Assembly: GCA_037974335.1 (NCBI GenBank)
Contig: CM075724.1
Span: 62,584,470-62,648,469, forward strand
From: Prionace glauca
Taxonomy: Eukaryota > Chordata > Chondrichthyes > Carcharhiniformes > Carcharhinidae
DNA: 64,000 nt
Direction of reading: 5' to 3'
Notes under the pieces: model-generated
Told to the model about the DNA's origin: nothing
The model's input: the letters and a program-made list of their open reading frames with translations, nothing else
Database searches by the model: none
Position numbers and translations under genes: made by a program
Part shown: positions 11,206 to 22,100 of the stretch, piece after piece
How positions within the stretch are numbered: the stretch's first letter is position 1
How the letters are laid out: each line of letters starts with the position of its first letter

Positions 11206-11399
11206 ATCTTAATTCCACCACCTTTTAGGTAACATATTGCAGTATTAACAGAATCATACAGTGCAGAAGAGGCCCTTCAGCCCATCGAGTCTGCACCAAC
11301 TCGCAAGAACCACCTCCTTCTGCACTGTAGGAATTTTATGATAAGATAATGAGGGGCATGGACAGAAGGATAGGAGCAGCTATTCCCCTTAGAGTTAGT

Positions 11400-14300
11400 C
11401 ATGAGGGCCTTGCAGACTATCAAGTCTGCATTGACATACAAGAACCACCTAAACTACCTACCCCTAATCCCATTTACCAGCACTTGGCCTATAGCCTTTG
11501 CATGTTATGATGTGCCAAGTGCTCATCCAGCTACTTTTTAAAGGATGTGAGGCAACCTGCCTCCACCACCTTCTCAGTCAGCATATTCCAGATTATCACC
11601 ACCCTTTGGCTCAAACACAGCTTTTCTTCATATCCCCCTCTAAGCCTCGAATGGTCTCCCCTCGTGACTGACTCTTGAAACAGCTGCTCCTTATCCCTCG
11701 GTCCACGCCCCTCATAATCTTATCATAGAATCCCTACAGTGCAAAAGGCCGTTCAATCCATTGAGCATACACCGACAATGATCCCATCAGGCTCTGCCCC
11801 CGTAATCCCACATATTTAGTCTGCTAATCCCCCTGACACTAAGGAGCAATTTAGCATGGCTAATCAACCTAACCTACACAACATTTGACTGAGAGAGGAA
11901 AATACAGCACCCAGAGGAAACACATGCGGACAGGGAAGAACTCCATATAGACATTCACCTGAAGCCGAAATTGAACCTGGGTCCCTGGTGCAGTGAAGCA
12001 GCAGTGATAACCACTGTGCCACTCCAAATAAAAAGATTCAGACATCTTGTACTCCTTGATCAGGTCACTTCTCAGTCTTCTCTACTCCACCAAAAACAAC
12101 CAAGTCTATCCAACCTCACTTCATAAATGTTCTATCCAAGGCAGCACCCTGGTGAACACCCTCTGCACCTCATCCAGTGCAATCACATCCTCTATACATT
12201 GTGGTGACCAGAACTGCACAGAGCAGTCCAGCTGTAGCCTCATACAGCTCCAACACGATCACCTTGCTTTTGTAATCTGTGTCTCAATTGATAAAGGCAT
12301 AGATCTGTCTTTCTCACTATATGACTAACATGCCCTTCTGAGAGCTATGGACAAACACACCAAGGTACCTTTGTTCCTCAGAACACCCTAACTGTTCATT
12401 AATACTTCCATGTCAAATTACTCCCTCCAAAGTGTATCACTTCATGCTTTTCACTGTTAAATTCCATGTGCCACTTACCTGCCCATTTTCCTGTAGCCCA
12501 AGACATTGAATCTCATTGTTAATCACCTGACCATCTTTGCATCATTCACAGGCTTAATAATCCTACCCCCCACATAGTCATATATGTCATTTATACAAAT
12601 GATGATTAATAGGAGACCTATCATAGATCACTAGCCACTGGACACTGGCATCTAGTTACTAATGCAGGCTTCTGTCTTCATGCTCTGTTTCCTACAACTA
12701 AGCCAATTTTGAATCCACCTCCTCAAAATTACCTTGCATCCCACGTACATTTGTCTTCTTTACAAGTCTTCTATTGGGTCTTGTCAAGGGCTTTGCTGAA
12801 ATCCATGTAGACTACATCAACTGCACTAACCTCATCTACATACCTGGTTATTTCAAAAAAATCAATCATATTTTTTAGGCAAGACCTCCCTCTGCCAAAG
12901 CCATGCTGACTATTCGTGATCAAATCTTTCCTCACCTAGTGGAGATAGATTCTCTCCTTCTGAATTTTTTCCAATTGTTTTCCTACAACTGACAAGTGAC
13001 TCACTGGTCTGTAGTTTATTGTCTTATCTCTACCACTCTTCTTCAATAGTAGAACAACATTAGCTATTTGCCAGTCCTCTGGCACCTCACCTACAGCCCA
13101 GAGAGGAATTAAATATTTGGGTCAGAGCCCCGATAATTTCCTCCCTTGCCTTCCACAGCAGCCTGGGACAAAATTCACCCAGAACTGGAGATTTGAACAT
13201 TTTTAAGCTTGTCAACAGCTCCAAAATCTTGTCACTCTCCATGTTAGTTTGCTCAAGAACCTTGCAGCCTCTCTCCTGGAATCCCATACCTTCACTCTTG
13301 TTCTCTTGGGTGAAGTCAAACGTGAAGTAGTATTTGTTCAATACTTTCCCAATGTGCTCTGGCTCCTCCTATAGATTGCCCCCGGGTCTCTAATTTTTCC
13401 CTGGGTATCCTTTTTCCATTGATATACTTATAGAATATGTTGGAATAGTCCCTCCCTTTTCCAGCCATATTTTTCTCATATTCACTATTTGCCTTGTTGA
13501 ACACCACCCTACACTTTCTGTACTCCACTAATGATTCCGCTGATTTGCTCCCCTTGTACCTGCTAAAACCTTCTTTTACTTCTCATCATACCATGAATAC
13601 CTCTGGTCATCCATGCTTTTCTGAGCTCATTACTCCTTCCATCATCCTAGAAGGAATATGTTAGGTTTGTGCCCTCCCCATTTCCTTTTTGAATGCCCTC
13701 CCACTGCTCTTCTGTAGATGCCCCTGCAAGTAGCTGTTTCCAATCTGCCTTGGCCAGATCCTACCTCATCTTACTAAACCCACTCTTCCACCCGTCCAAA
13801 ATTTTTACTGTTTTTACAAACCTCTGGGAATTGTGCACATATTTTCTCCTCAATTTCTCGCTGCCAATCTGGAGGTCTATAATGAATACCTAGCAATGTG
13901 GCTGCACTTTTTCATTTCTTTGCGCTATTACAAAACCTCTTTCAATGCCCCTTCCGAGATATCATCTCTTCTTACTGCAGTAACTGATTCCTTAACTAAT
14001 AATCTTTTATCTCCTCCCCTAATTATTTTATATCTTGGAATTTTGAGCTGCCAATACTGCCCTTCCCTGAATCACATCTGTGATCATGACTATAATAAAT
14101 TCCACGTGTCAATCCTCACCCTTAACTCACCTGTAATACCTGTGACATTAAAGTAGAGGCTATTTAGCCTTGCCTTACTTCCTTGAAGCTTAATACAGTT
14201 CTACTCCCTCTGATTTGATTATTTTACTGTATTATGCTGTTTCCTTATTCTGCAAACAGTTTGTGTCTCCTCCCAACGCCAAATTAGATTAAATTCCTCT

Positions 14301-15000
14301 CAACAGAAGTAGCAAACCCACCGTCAAGGATGTTAGTAGTTGTGCTCTGGCTCAAATGTAGACCATCTCATTTGACAGGTCCCATCTTTTCCAGAAATGG
14401 TCCCAGTGACTGAGGAATCTAATACCCTCCCTCCTAAACCAATCCTTAAACCACGCATTCATCTGTGTTATTCTCCTATTTTTATGCTTGCTAGCATGTG
14501 CTACTCGAAGTAATTCAGAAATTACAACTCAAGAGGTCTGCTTTTTAGTCTACTACCTAACTCCCGCTTAAAAAAAACACAAGACTTCAGTCCTTTTTCT
14601 ACCTATATCTTTGGCATCAACATGTACCATGACCTTAAGGGGATTCCTGAAATACTTGCTGTATCATTTGGATTGCCTGGTAGTCCCCCATTTCCTTCTT
14701 CCTTCAAGTCCTCTGGCTGCATTGTGACCACCTCCATAAACATGCAATTCATGATGTTTTCAGACTCATGGATGCTCAACAGTGGCCCCAGCCGATGTTC
14801 CTGCTCTGAAACCCAAGCTTCCAGGAGCTATAGCTGGACACACTTCATGCATACATGTTTATCCCAGGCACTGAAAATGTGCCAAGTGACCCTCATAGAG
14901 CAGAATCAGCAGACCATTATTTTGAGCTCTTCTGCCTTAACTAAACCCTTCATATTAGGGAACTTAAAACACAAAGTCCCTATCCTTGCTTAATCAATGG
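11400..15000 (-). mobile_element. Old CR1-like LINE, long but degenerate, with SINE insert
   Basis: Read on the minus strand, the 3' end is at about 11400 and coding remnants extend to about 15000. Minus-strand 13316-13528 encodes FNKANSEYEKNMAGKGRDYS and FYKYINGKR, parallel to FYKYIKRKR in the younger CR1 at 47348-48115, the segment between endonuclease and reverse transcriptase. The copy has many stops and is interrupted by a SINE at 11722-12025. It is one of the longest LINE remnants here and clearly older than the copy at 45970-49010. Confidence 0.7.
11722..12025 (-). mobile_element. tRNA-derived SINE inside the old CR1
   Basis: ATCATAGAATCCCTACAGTG at the left and GCAGCAGTGATAACCACTGT at the right are the two ends of the minus-strand tRNA SINE. 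CR1 sequence resumes at about 12030. Confidence 0.75.
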
Positions 15001-15540
15001 GTTACAATTAGTTACCATTGGTTCCACAATACTTTCTGAACTCTGATGTTAACTTGGAATGCTAGTGTCTGTCCCTGAACAATCATTGATTTACCATGCT
15101 GCTGAAAACGAATATAAGCTAGTAACAATTACTCAGCGTCACCCACCACTCATCAAATCATTCACTCTCTATGAGTTTATGAAGCTTTGCTACACTCCTG
15201 CCTAGACTGAGCTCCACACTCATTCTTTCAGCTTCACATTCACTTTGTCCAACCAAATCACTCTCATTTTACCAAGCAACATTGAGGTTACCTCCATTTT
15301 TATAGACCCCAAAAACAATGATTTTGAAACTAAATTAAACCAGTTGTTCCAGCGTTAGCTGAGTGACTTAGCTGACTCCTGTTTCAGAAATGCAACTGCA
15401 CCCAATCAAAAAGAGCAGCTTTTACTTCCCAGATTAAATAACTAATTTATCTAGAAATTAGTCCTGATGTTAAGTTTAAATTTTGTGTTTGAAAAATGTG
15501 TTTTCCTCATTTTCCCTCTAGTTTTTGCCAGTTATTTAAA
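15000..15540. other. No recognised feature
   Basis: Probably more decayed transposon sequence, but no part could be matched with confidence. Confidence 0.35.
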
Positions 15541-16930
15541 TCTATTACCACTGGTCATTGACTCACATGCCAGAGTAGACAGTTTCTCTCTACTTTCTCA
15601 ATCAAAACACTGCCATTTCTGAGTATATTAATTAGATCTCCTCTTAACCTTCTCTATTCTAGGTTCTGCATTTCCAGGATCTGCAATCTCTCTGCATAAT
15701 TAAAGCTTGACATCTTCTCTGGAGTCTTCAACATATCATTGATGAAGACAAACATCTCGCCAGGGCTATCCCCACACCCCCACTTCTTGCTTTCAGACAA
15801 CCACACAACCTCAAACAGGCCATTGTTCGCAGCAAACTACCCAGCCTTCAGGAGAACAGTGACCACAATACCACACAACCCTGCCACAGCAACCTCTGCA
15901 AGACATGCCGGATCATCGACATGGATACCATCATCACACGTGAGAATACCATCCACCAGGTACATGGTAAATACTCTTGCAACTCGGCCAACATTGTCTA
16001 CCTGATACGTTGCAAGAAAGGATGTCCCGAAGCATGGTACATTGGGGAGACCATGCAGACGCTACGACAACGGATGAATGAACATCGCTCGACAGTCACC
16101 AGGCAAGACTGTTCCCTTCCTGTTGGCAAACACTTCAGCGGTCACGGGCATTCAGCCTTTGACCTTCGGGTAAGCATTCTCCGAGGCGGCCTTCATGACA
16201 CACGACAGCGCAGAGTCGCTGAACAGAGACTGATAGCCAAGTTCCGCACACATGAGGACGGTCTCAACAGGGATCTTGGGTTCATGTCGCACTATCTGTA
16301 ACCCCCGTGACTTGCCTGGGTTTGCAAAACCTCACTTACTGTACTGTCTGGAGACAATACACATCTCTTTAAACTGTGATCAGTGCTCCTTCCACTCACA
16401 TTATCAGCCACTTTAAGATTTGAACAGCAGGTTAGGTGTAAGGATTCGCATTCTAATCAGCAACTGTCTGTGCTTTATATGCTCTGTCTGAGGCCAGAAC
16501 TCTCCATTCACCTGACGAAGAGGCAGTCCCCTCGAAAGCTTGCTTGCTTGTGAGAATATTATCAAATAAATCGGTTGGACTAAAACCTGGTGTTGTCAGA
16601 CTTTTTACTGTGTTTACGCCAGTCCAACGCCGGCATACCCACATCATAATTAAAGCTTCTCATCCCTTGCATCATTGTAGCAAACTTCCTCTACATCCTC
16701 TCCTTCCTAAAGTGTGGTGTCTAGAATTGTCCTCAGTAATCAAGCTGATGTATAATCAGTGATTCTTAAAGATGTAATACGATTTCTTGTTTCTTTAATT
16801 TAATGATCTTATATACAAACTAAGCATCCTTATGCTTTCGCTATCACTATATCGATTTTTTTTGCCATCTTTAAAGATTTCTGAATATGCATTCCCAGAT
16901 CCTTAAGCAATACGCTCACCTGGGAAATTC
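15540..16930 (-). mobile_element. Old CR1-like fragment, split by a PLE
   Basis: 15540-15708 (AGATCTCCTCTTAACCTTCT) and 16647-16930 (CTTCCTCTACATCCTCTCCT, then CATTCCCAGATCC) read as one CR1 3' region on the minus strand. The PLE at 15709-16646 interrupts it. Confidence 0.6.
15709..16646 (+). mobile_element. Penelope-like element, 5'-truncated, with target duplication
   Basis: The insert starts within the C-terminal part of the polymerase region and carries a GIY-YIG endonuclease frame (15921-16301; NIVYLIRCKKGC, then AWYIGETMQTLRQRMNEH), followed by the terminal repeat (16490-16646) ending CCCACATCA. TAATTAAAGCTT flanks it at 15697-15708 and 16647-16658, a 12-bp target duplication. GIY-YIG endonucleases fused to a Penelope reverse transcriptase mark the family. 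5' truncation fits target-primed insertion. Confidence 0.9.
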
Positions 16931-17436
16931 AAAAAAGGTGCAAGGCTTGAATATATTTCTTTTGTTTGCAGCAAATGTGTTCTTGCATATGAAACTATTT
17001 CACCTTTGGCAGCCATAAATAAGCCACATTATGTGCTTGACTGATTATCTTAAATTGTGTTTTCCTGAATGCAAGATCAAAAGTGTCAGCAACATATCTC
17101 AGTTCTGCAATCTTCCGCTGCTATTGTTAATAGTACAGTAAGAAGTTTCACAACACCAGCTAAAGTCCAATAGGTTTAATTTGGTAGCACAAGCTTTCGG
17201 GGAGTTGCACCTTCTTCAGGTGAGTGAAGAGTTGTGTTCACAAACAGGGCATACATAGACACAAACCCAATTTACAAGAAAATGGTTGAAATGCACAACT
17301 TTGCAGGTAATCAAGTCTTTACAGGTACAGACAATGTGAGTGGAGAGAGGGTTGAGCACAGGTGAAAGAGGTGCGAATTGATTCCAGCCAGGATAGTTAG
17401 TGAGATTTTGCAAGCCCAGGCAAGTCGTGGGGGTTA

Positions 17437-19334
17437 CAGATAGTGTGACATGAACTCAAGATCCCAGTTGGGGCCGTCCTCATGTGTGTGGAACTTGGCT
17501 ATTAGTTTTTGTTCAGCGATTCAGCGTTGTCGTGTGTTGTGAAGGCTGCCTTGGAGAATGCTTACCCGAAGATCAGAGGCTGAATGCCCATGACTGCTGA
17601 AGTGTTCCCTGACATGAAGAGAACACTCCTGCCTGGTGATTGTCGAGTGGTGTTCATTCATCCGTTGTCATAGCATCTGCATGGTCTCACCAATGTACCA
17701 TACCTTGGGACATCCTTTCCTGCAACGTATCAGGTAGACAACGTTGACTGAGTCGCAAGAGTATGTACAAGTACCTGGTGGATGTTGTTCTCATGTAAGA
17801 TGATGGCATCCATGTCAATGATCCGGCACATCTTGCAGGGGTTGCTGTGGCAGGGTTGTGTGGTGTCATGGTCACTGTTCTCCTGAAGGCTGGGTAGTTT
17901 GAGGTTGTGCAGTTGTTTGAAAGCAAGAAGTGATGGTGAGGTGATGGCCTTGGCAAGGTGTTTGTCTTCATCAATGACATGTTGAAGGCTCTGGAGAAGA
18001 TATTGTAGCTTCTCTGCTCCAGGGAAGTACTGGACAATGAAGGGTACTCTGTCTGCTGTGTTCTGTGTTTGTCTTCTGAACAGGAGGTATTTTGCTGTGG
18101 CACATTGGAATTGTTGATCAATGAGCTGAGTGCGATATCCTGTTCTTATGAGGATGTCTTTCAGCATCTGTAGGTGTCTGCTGTGATCCTCCTCATCTGA
18201 GAAGATCCTGTGTATATCGAAAGCTTGTCCATAAGGAATGGCTCCTTTAACGTATTTACGGTGTAAGCTGGAGAAGTGCAGCATCGTGACGTTATCCGTG
18301 GGCTTGCGGTACAGTGAAGTGTTGAGGTGACCATCTTTGATGGAGGTCCATGTGTCCAAGAATGCAACCAGTTCTGAAGAGTAATCCATGGTGAGTCTGA
18401 TGGTGGGATGGAACTTGCTAATGTCATCATATAGTTGTTTTAGTGATTGTTTGCCATAGGTCCAAAGGAAGAAAATGTCATTGATGTGTCTAGTGTATAG
18501 CGTCAGTTGAAAGTCCTGTGCAGAGAAGAGGTCTTGTTTGAACCTGTGCATGAAGATGTTGGCATATTGAGGTGCAAATTTGGTGCCCATGGCTGTTCCA
18601 TGTGTCTGGATGAAAAACTGGTTGCTGAAGGTGAAGACGTGATCCAGGATGAAACAGATGAATTGTAGAATTGCATCTGGAGATTGGCATTTGTCAGTGT
18701 TGAGTACTGAGGCAGTTGCAGCAATGCCGTCATTGTGGGGGTTCCTGGTGTAGAGTACCAAGACATCCATTGTGACGAGGAGTGCTCCTGGTTGAATTGC
18801 ACCATGTATGCTGAGTTTCTGTAGGAAGTCTGTAGTGTCATGACAGAAGCTGGGGGCTCTTTGTACAATGGGTTTCAGGATGCCCTCGACCCAGCCTGAG
18901 AGGTTCTCACACAGGGTCCCATCGCCTGATACAGAGGGATGGCTGGTTGTGTTAGCCTTGTATATCTTCAGGAGACAGTAGAGATCTCCAGTGCTGGGAG
19001 TACATGCGATGAGAGCACAGAGGGCGCTCTGAAGGTCTGGATCAAACGTCTTGATCAATCTGTTGAGTTGATGCGTGAGTTCATTGATTGGATCTGCCAG
19101 TAACTGTCTGTAATGTTCCTCGTTGTTCGGTTGTTGGTACAGTTCTTTGCAGTAATCCATTCTGTTCAGTATAATAGTGACTCCTCCTTTGTCTGCTGGT
19201 TTGATATCAATGTTGTGGTTGGTCTTGAGAGCCTGGATGGCATTGCATTGTGCTTGGGTTACATTCGGGGCTGTCTTGTGACTGTGGCTGATGAATCTGA
19301 CATTGACGCACCTCCTAACAGCTTGGACATACAT
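17437..19334 (-). pseudogene. PLE reverse transcriptase and GIY-YIG endonuclease remnant
   Basis: A 534-residue open frame (17730-19334) covers most of a Penelope reverse transcriptase. It has KPADKGGVTIIL near residue 41, a THGTAMGTKFAPQYANIFM block near residue 245, a catalytic-box region near residue 285, and FLDTWTSIKDGHLNTSLYRKPTD near residue 330. After a Cys-rich linker (CHSNPCKMCRIIDMDA) comes an endonuclease region, visible down to about 17437. The combination of this reverse transcriptase with GIY-YIG is specific to PLEs. Confidence 0.85.
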
Positions 19335-19439
19335 GTTGAGTCGAGAGCAGCTGCCTTCCAGAGGACTCCAACTTAACTCTTCAGTTGCTGCATCGCAGAT
19401 CTCTCTATTGCCTGATCCGGTTCATTGTGTTCCAACCCC

Positions 19440-19860
19440 AAGAGGCCAACAGTGAACACAAGACGTACCGAATCATTGACATGGATGCCATCACCTCACA
19501 TGAGAAGACCATCCACCAGTATGGTACATGGTCCATACTCTTGTGACTCGGCCAATGTTGTCTACCTGATATGTTGCAGGAAAGGATGTCCTGAGGTATG
19601 GTACATTGGCGAGACCATGGGGACACTATGACAATGGATGAATGAACACTGCTTGACAATCACCAGGCAGGAGTGTTCTCTTCCTGTTGGGGAACACTTC
19701 AGCCGTCATGGACATTCAGCCTCTGATCTTCGGGTAAGCGTTCTCCAATATGGCCTTTGCACCACACGACGTTGAATTGCCGAGCAAAAGCTTATAGCCA
19801 AGTTTCGCACATGAGGATGGCCTCAACTGGGATCTTGGGTTCACGTCACACTATCTGTAA
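19440..19860 (+). pseudogene. PLE GIY-YIG endonuclease remnant, right half of the twin
   Basis: The frame from 19425 reads SANVVYLICCRKGCPEVWYI with GETMG following, the same block as at 15980-16050. It then decays. It forms the 5'-truncated right half of the twin element. Confidence 0.8.
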
Positions 19861-20009
19861 CCCCCACGACTTGCCTGGGCTTGCAAAGTCTCACTAACTG
19901 TCCTGGCTGGAAACAATTCACACCTCTTTCACCTGTGCTTAACCCTCTCTCCACTCACATTGTCTGTACCTGTAAAGACATGAATACCTGTAAAGACTCA
20001 CATTCCAAC

Positions 20010-20423
20010 CATCAAAAGAGCTGGGACTCTTTTCCCTGGGGAGACGAAGGTTGAGAGGCGACCTGATAGAAGTTTACAAAATGTTGAGAGGAATAGATAG
20101 GGTGGACTCTCAGAGGCTATTTCCCCGGGTTGAAATAGTTGCTACGAGAGGACACAGATTTAAGGTACAGGGAGGGAAGTTCAGAAGTGATGTTAGGGGT
20201 AAGTTTTTCACTCAGAGAGTGGTGAGTGAATGGAATCGGCTGCCGTCAGTGGTGGTGGAGGCGAATTCGCTGGGGTCTTTTAAAAGACTTCTGGATGAGT
20301 ATATGGGGTTTAATGAGATTGAGGGTTATAGATAGGTCTGTAGGTTGGTAGGTGTTGATGTGATCGGCGCAACTCGTGGGCCGAAGGGCCTGTTTGTGCT
20401 GTAGTGTTCTATGTTCTATCTTA
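20010..20423 (+). mobile_element. CR1-like LINE 3' end inserted in the PLE
   Basis: GAGGCGACCTGATAGAAGTT, AATAGATAGGGTGGACTCTC and the end GGGCCTGTTTGTGCTGTAGT are a CR1 3' end of a subfamily different from the 63.0-kb copy. The 51-335 frame reads LIEVYKMLRGIDRVDSQRLF. PLE sequence continues on both sides (CATTCCAACCATC before, AATTTGTGTCTATATATGCC after). Confidence 0.8.
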
Positions 20424-20619
20424 TAAATTGAATTTGTGTCTATATATGCCCTGTTTGTGAACACAACTCTTTATTCACCTGAAGAAGGAGAGACACTCTG
20501 AAAGCTTATGTTACCAAATAAACCTGTTGGACTTTAACCTGGTTTTGTGAAACTTCATACTGTGCCTACCCCAGTCCAACACCGGCATCACCACATCACT
20601 GTTAATAGTAGCAAAGACC

Positions 20620-21090
20620 AAATTGGTGACTATAGTCCCGTTTGCAACCACTGGGAGTGCACCATCTCATCATTCCTGTGTCTGAGTGAGGAAGTGGTGC
20701 AGTTGCCATTGCAGTGATGATTTATGGTCTCCAACTGAGCACTCCCCAGTCTGAACTTTAGTGGTGCTAAAATAAAAGCAAAATACCACAAATGCTGGCA
20801 TTCAGACAAAAACAGACATTGTCAGAAAAACTTGTAATTTCGTCACATCCATAGGGAGATAAAACTGAAATAATATTCCAAGTCTTTTTGACTCTTCTTC
20901 AGAACTAAGAAGGAGGGAAAATGTGTTGGATATTATACTGTAAAAGAGGAGTGGAATAGCTAGAACAGTGATGGGTGACAGCTGGGAGAGATTGCAATAA
21001 AAACGTAGCAAATTTAAGACCAAGAGACGTAAGGCTTGGGGAATGGGGAGAGAGTCATTTTGTATTGAGATATATGGGATGAAAAAAAAA
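20620..21090. other. Unclassified repeat fragment
   Basis: About 20765-20900 (AATACCACAAATGCTGGCAT, later CTTCTTCAGAACTAAG) resembles the unclassified repeat also seen around 39480-39720, 43420-43520 and 49430-49530. Nothing else is recognised here. Confidence 0.4.
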
Positions 21091-21094
21091 GAGA

Positions 21095-21445
21095 TTAAGG
21101 TAGAGGAGATGGCCTAGCGATATTATTGCTGGACTACTAATCCAGAAACTCAGCTAATGTCCTGGGGATCGATATTCAAATCCTGCTGCAGCAGATGATG
21201 GAATTTGAATTCAATAAAAGGTATCTGGCATTAAGAATCTATGAAACCATAGCTGATTATCAGAAAAATCCATTCGTCCTTTAGGGAAGGAAATCTGCCA
21301 TCCTTACCAGTGTGACTCCAGAGCCACAGCAATGTGGTTCGCTCTGAGCTGCTTTCTGAAATGTCCTAGCAAGCCACTCAGATCAAGGACGACTAGGGAT
21401 GGGTAATAAATGCTGTCTCAGCCAGTGATGTCTATGTCCCACAAA
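21095..21445 (+). mobile_element. tRNA-derived SINE, second family
   Basis: GGCCTAGCGATATTATTGCT with GACTACTAATCCAGAAACTC, GGGATCGATATTCAAATCC (B-box region), then CTCCAGAGCCACAGCAATGT and the end GGGTAATAAATGCTG. The reverse complement lies at 33050-33385 and a diverged copy at 26205-26545. Confidence 0.7.
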
Positions 21446-21828
21446 TGAATGAAAAAAGGTCACAGTCTAAAGTTGAGCTCAATATTGAATCCTGAGATGC
21501 TGCTACTCCAGCTTCATTGACAGCAAGGATCTGAGTTGCAATGGCGAACAACAGGAAGGTTGGAGTCATGCTTGAGGATTGAGCAAGAAAGGTATTCTGC
21601 AAAGCCACCTGGGTGTTCACCCAGACTGTGTTTAGTTTCCCCAATGTGAAGGAGATTGCATTTCGAACAGTGAAAACAGCAGAAGAAGAAAAGGCTGGAA
21701 GAAGAGCATCACATCGTCCAACTAGGCACTCTATTATACTCAGGATTGAACATTGAGTTCAAGAATTGTAAACTGTGACCTCTCGCTCCATCTTCACTCC
21801 TTTTGTCCTGACATTCTTTGCTTTCCTT

Positions 21829-21946
21829 TAGATGGCGCTGTTGCGGGAGTTTCAGTGGTGAGCCGGGTGTTGCCGGGAAATGTAGTTCCAGGTGAGGCAG
21901 AGGCTGGCGGTGCCACAGGGTTTGGAACGGCTGCTGCGGAGTAGGA
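21829..21946 (+). promoter_or_regulatory. OGFOD1 promoter-proximal region with YY1-like and ZNF143-like sites
   Basis: TAGATGGCGCTG at 21829-21840 contains the YY1 core GATGGCG. GCCGGGAAATGTAGTTCC at 21872-21889 is, on the minus strand, GGAACTACATTTCCCGGC, close to the ZNF143 consensus ACTACAATTCCCAG. Both factors typically act at TATA-less housekeeping promoters. An in-frame TGA at 21893-21895 precedes the start codon. The transcription start is not known. Confidence 0.6.
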
Positions 21947-22100
21947 ATGAGCTCCAAGAGGTTACGGAGTGATCCGGAGAGCGGAGTTGGTGGGAAGAGA
22001 TCGCTAAAGCAGCAGGAGCTTGCAAAACTCAACCCGCTGCTGCTGGAAGTGAAGGAGCGAGTGAGCGCGGCCTGGAGCAGGAGGCTAGAGTACTCACATG
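21947..22100 (+). CDS. OGFOD1: OGFOD1 exon 1 (residues 1-51)
   Basis: The start is the first in-frame ATG after a TGA at 21893. It has a G at -3. The N terminus ([19 protein letters not shown]) is poorly conserved and basic. The end ([11 protein letters not shown]) matches human AEAWSRRTPFSH. The donor is ATG|GTGAGG and the exon ends in phase 1. Confidence 0.9.

Larger units (their letters stand above)
17136..20599. mobile_element. Penelope-like element, head-to-head twin, about 3.5 kb
   Basis: A long minus-strand unit (17136 to about 19395) and a shorter plus-strand unit (about 19440-20599) meet head to head, with terminal repeats at both outer ends. TGTTAATAGTA at 17125-17135 and 20600-20610 is an 11-bp target duplication, so both halves came in together. 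Only the right end carries the terminal tail (to CCACATCA). The right half is itself interrupted by a CR1 end (about 20010-20420). The copy looks inactive. Confidence 0.85.

Noticed and set aside
1-21800. NUDT21 expected upstream from mammalian gene order
   Set aside because: None of the frames resembles the Nudix protein; the region is mostly transposons.
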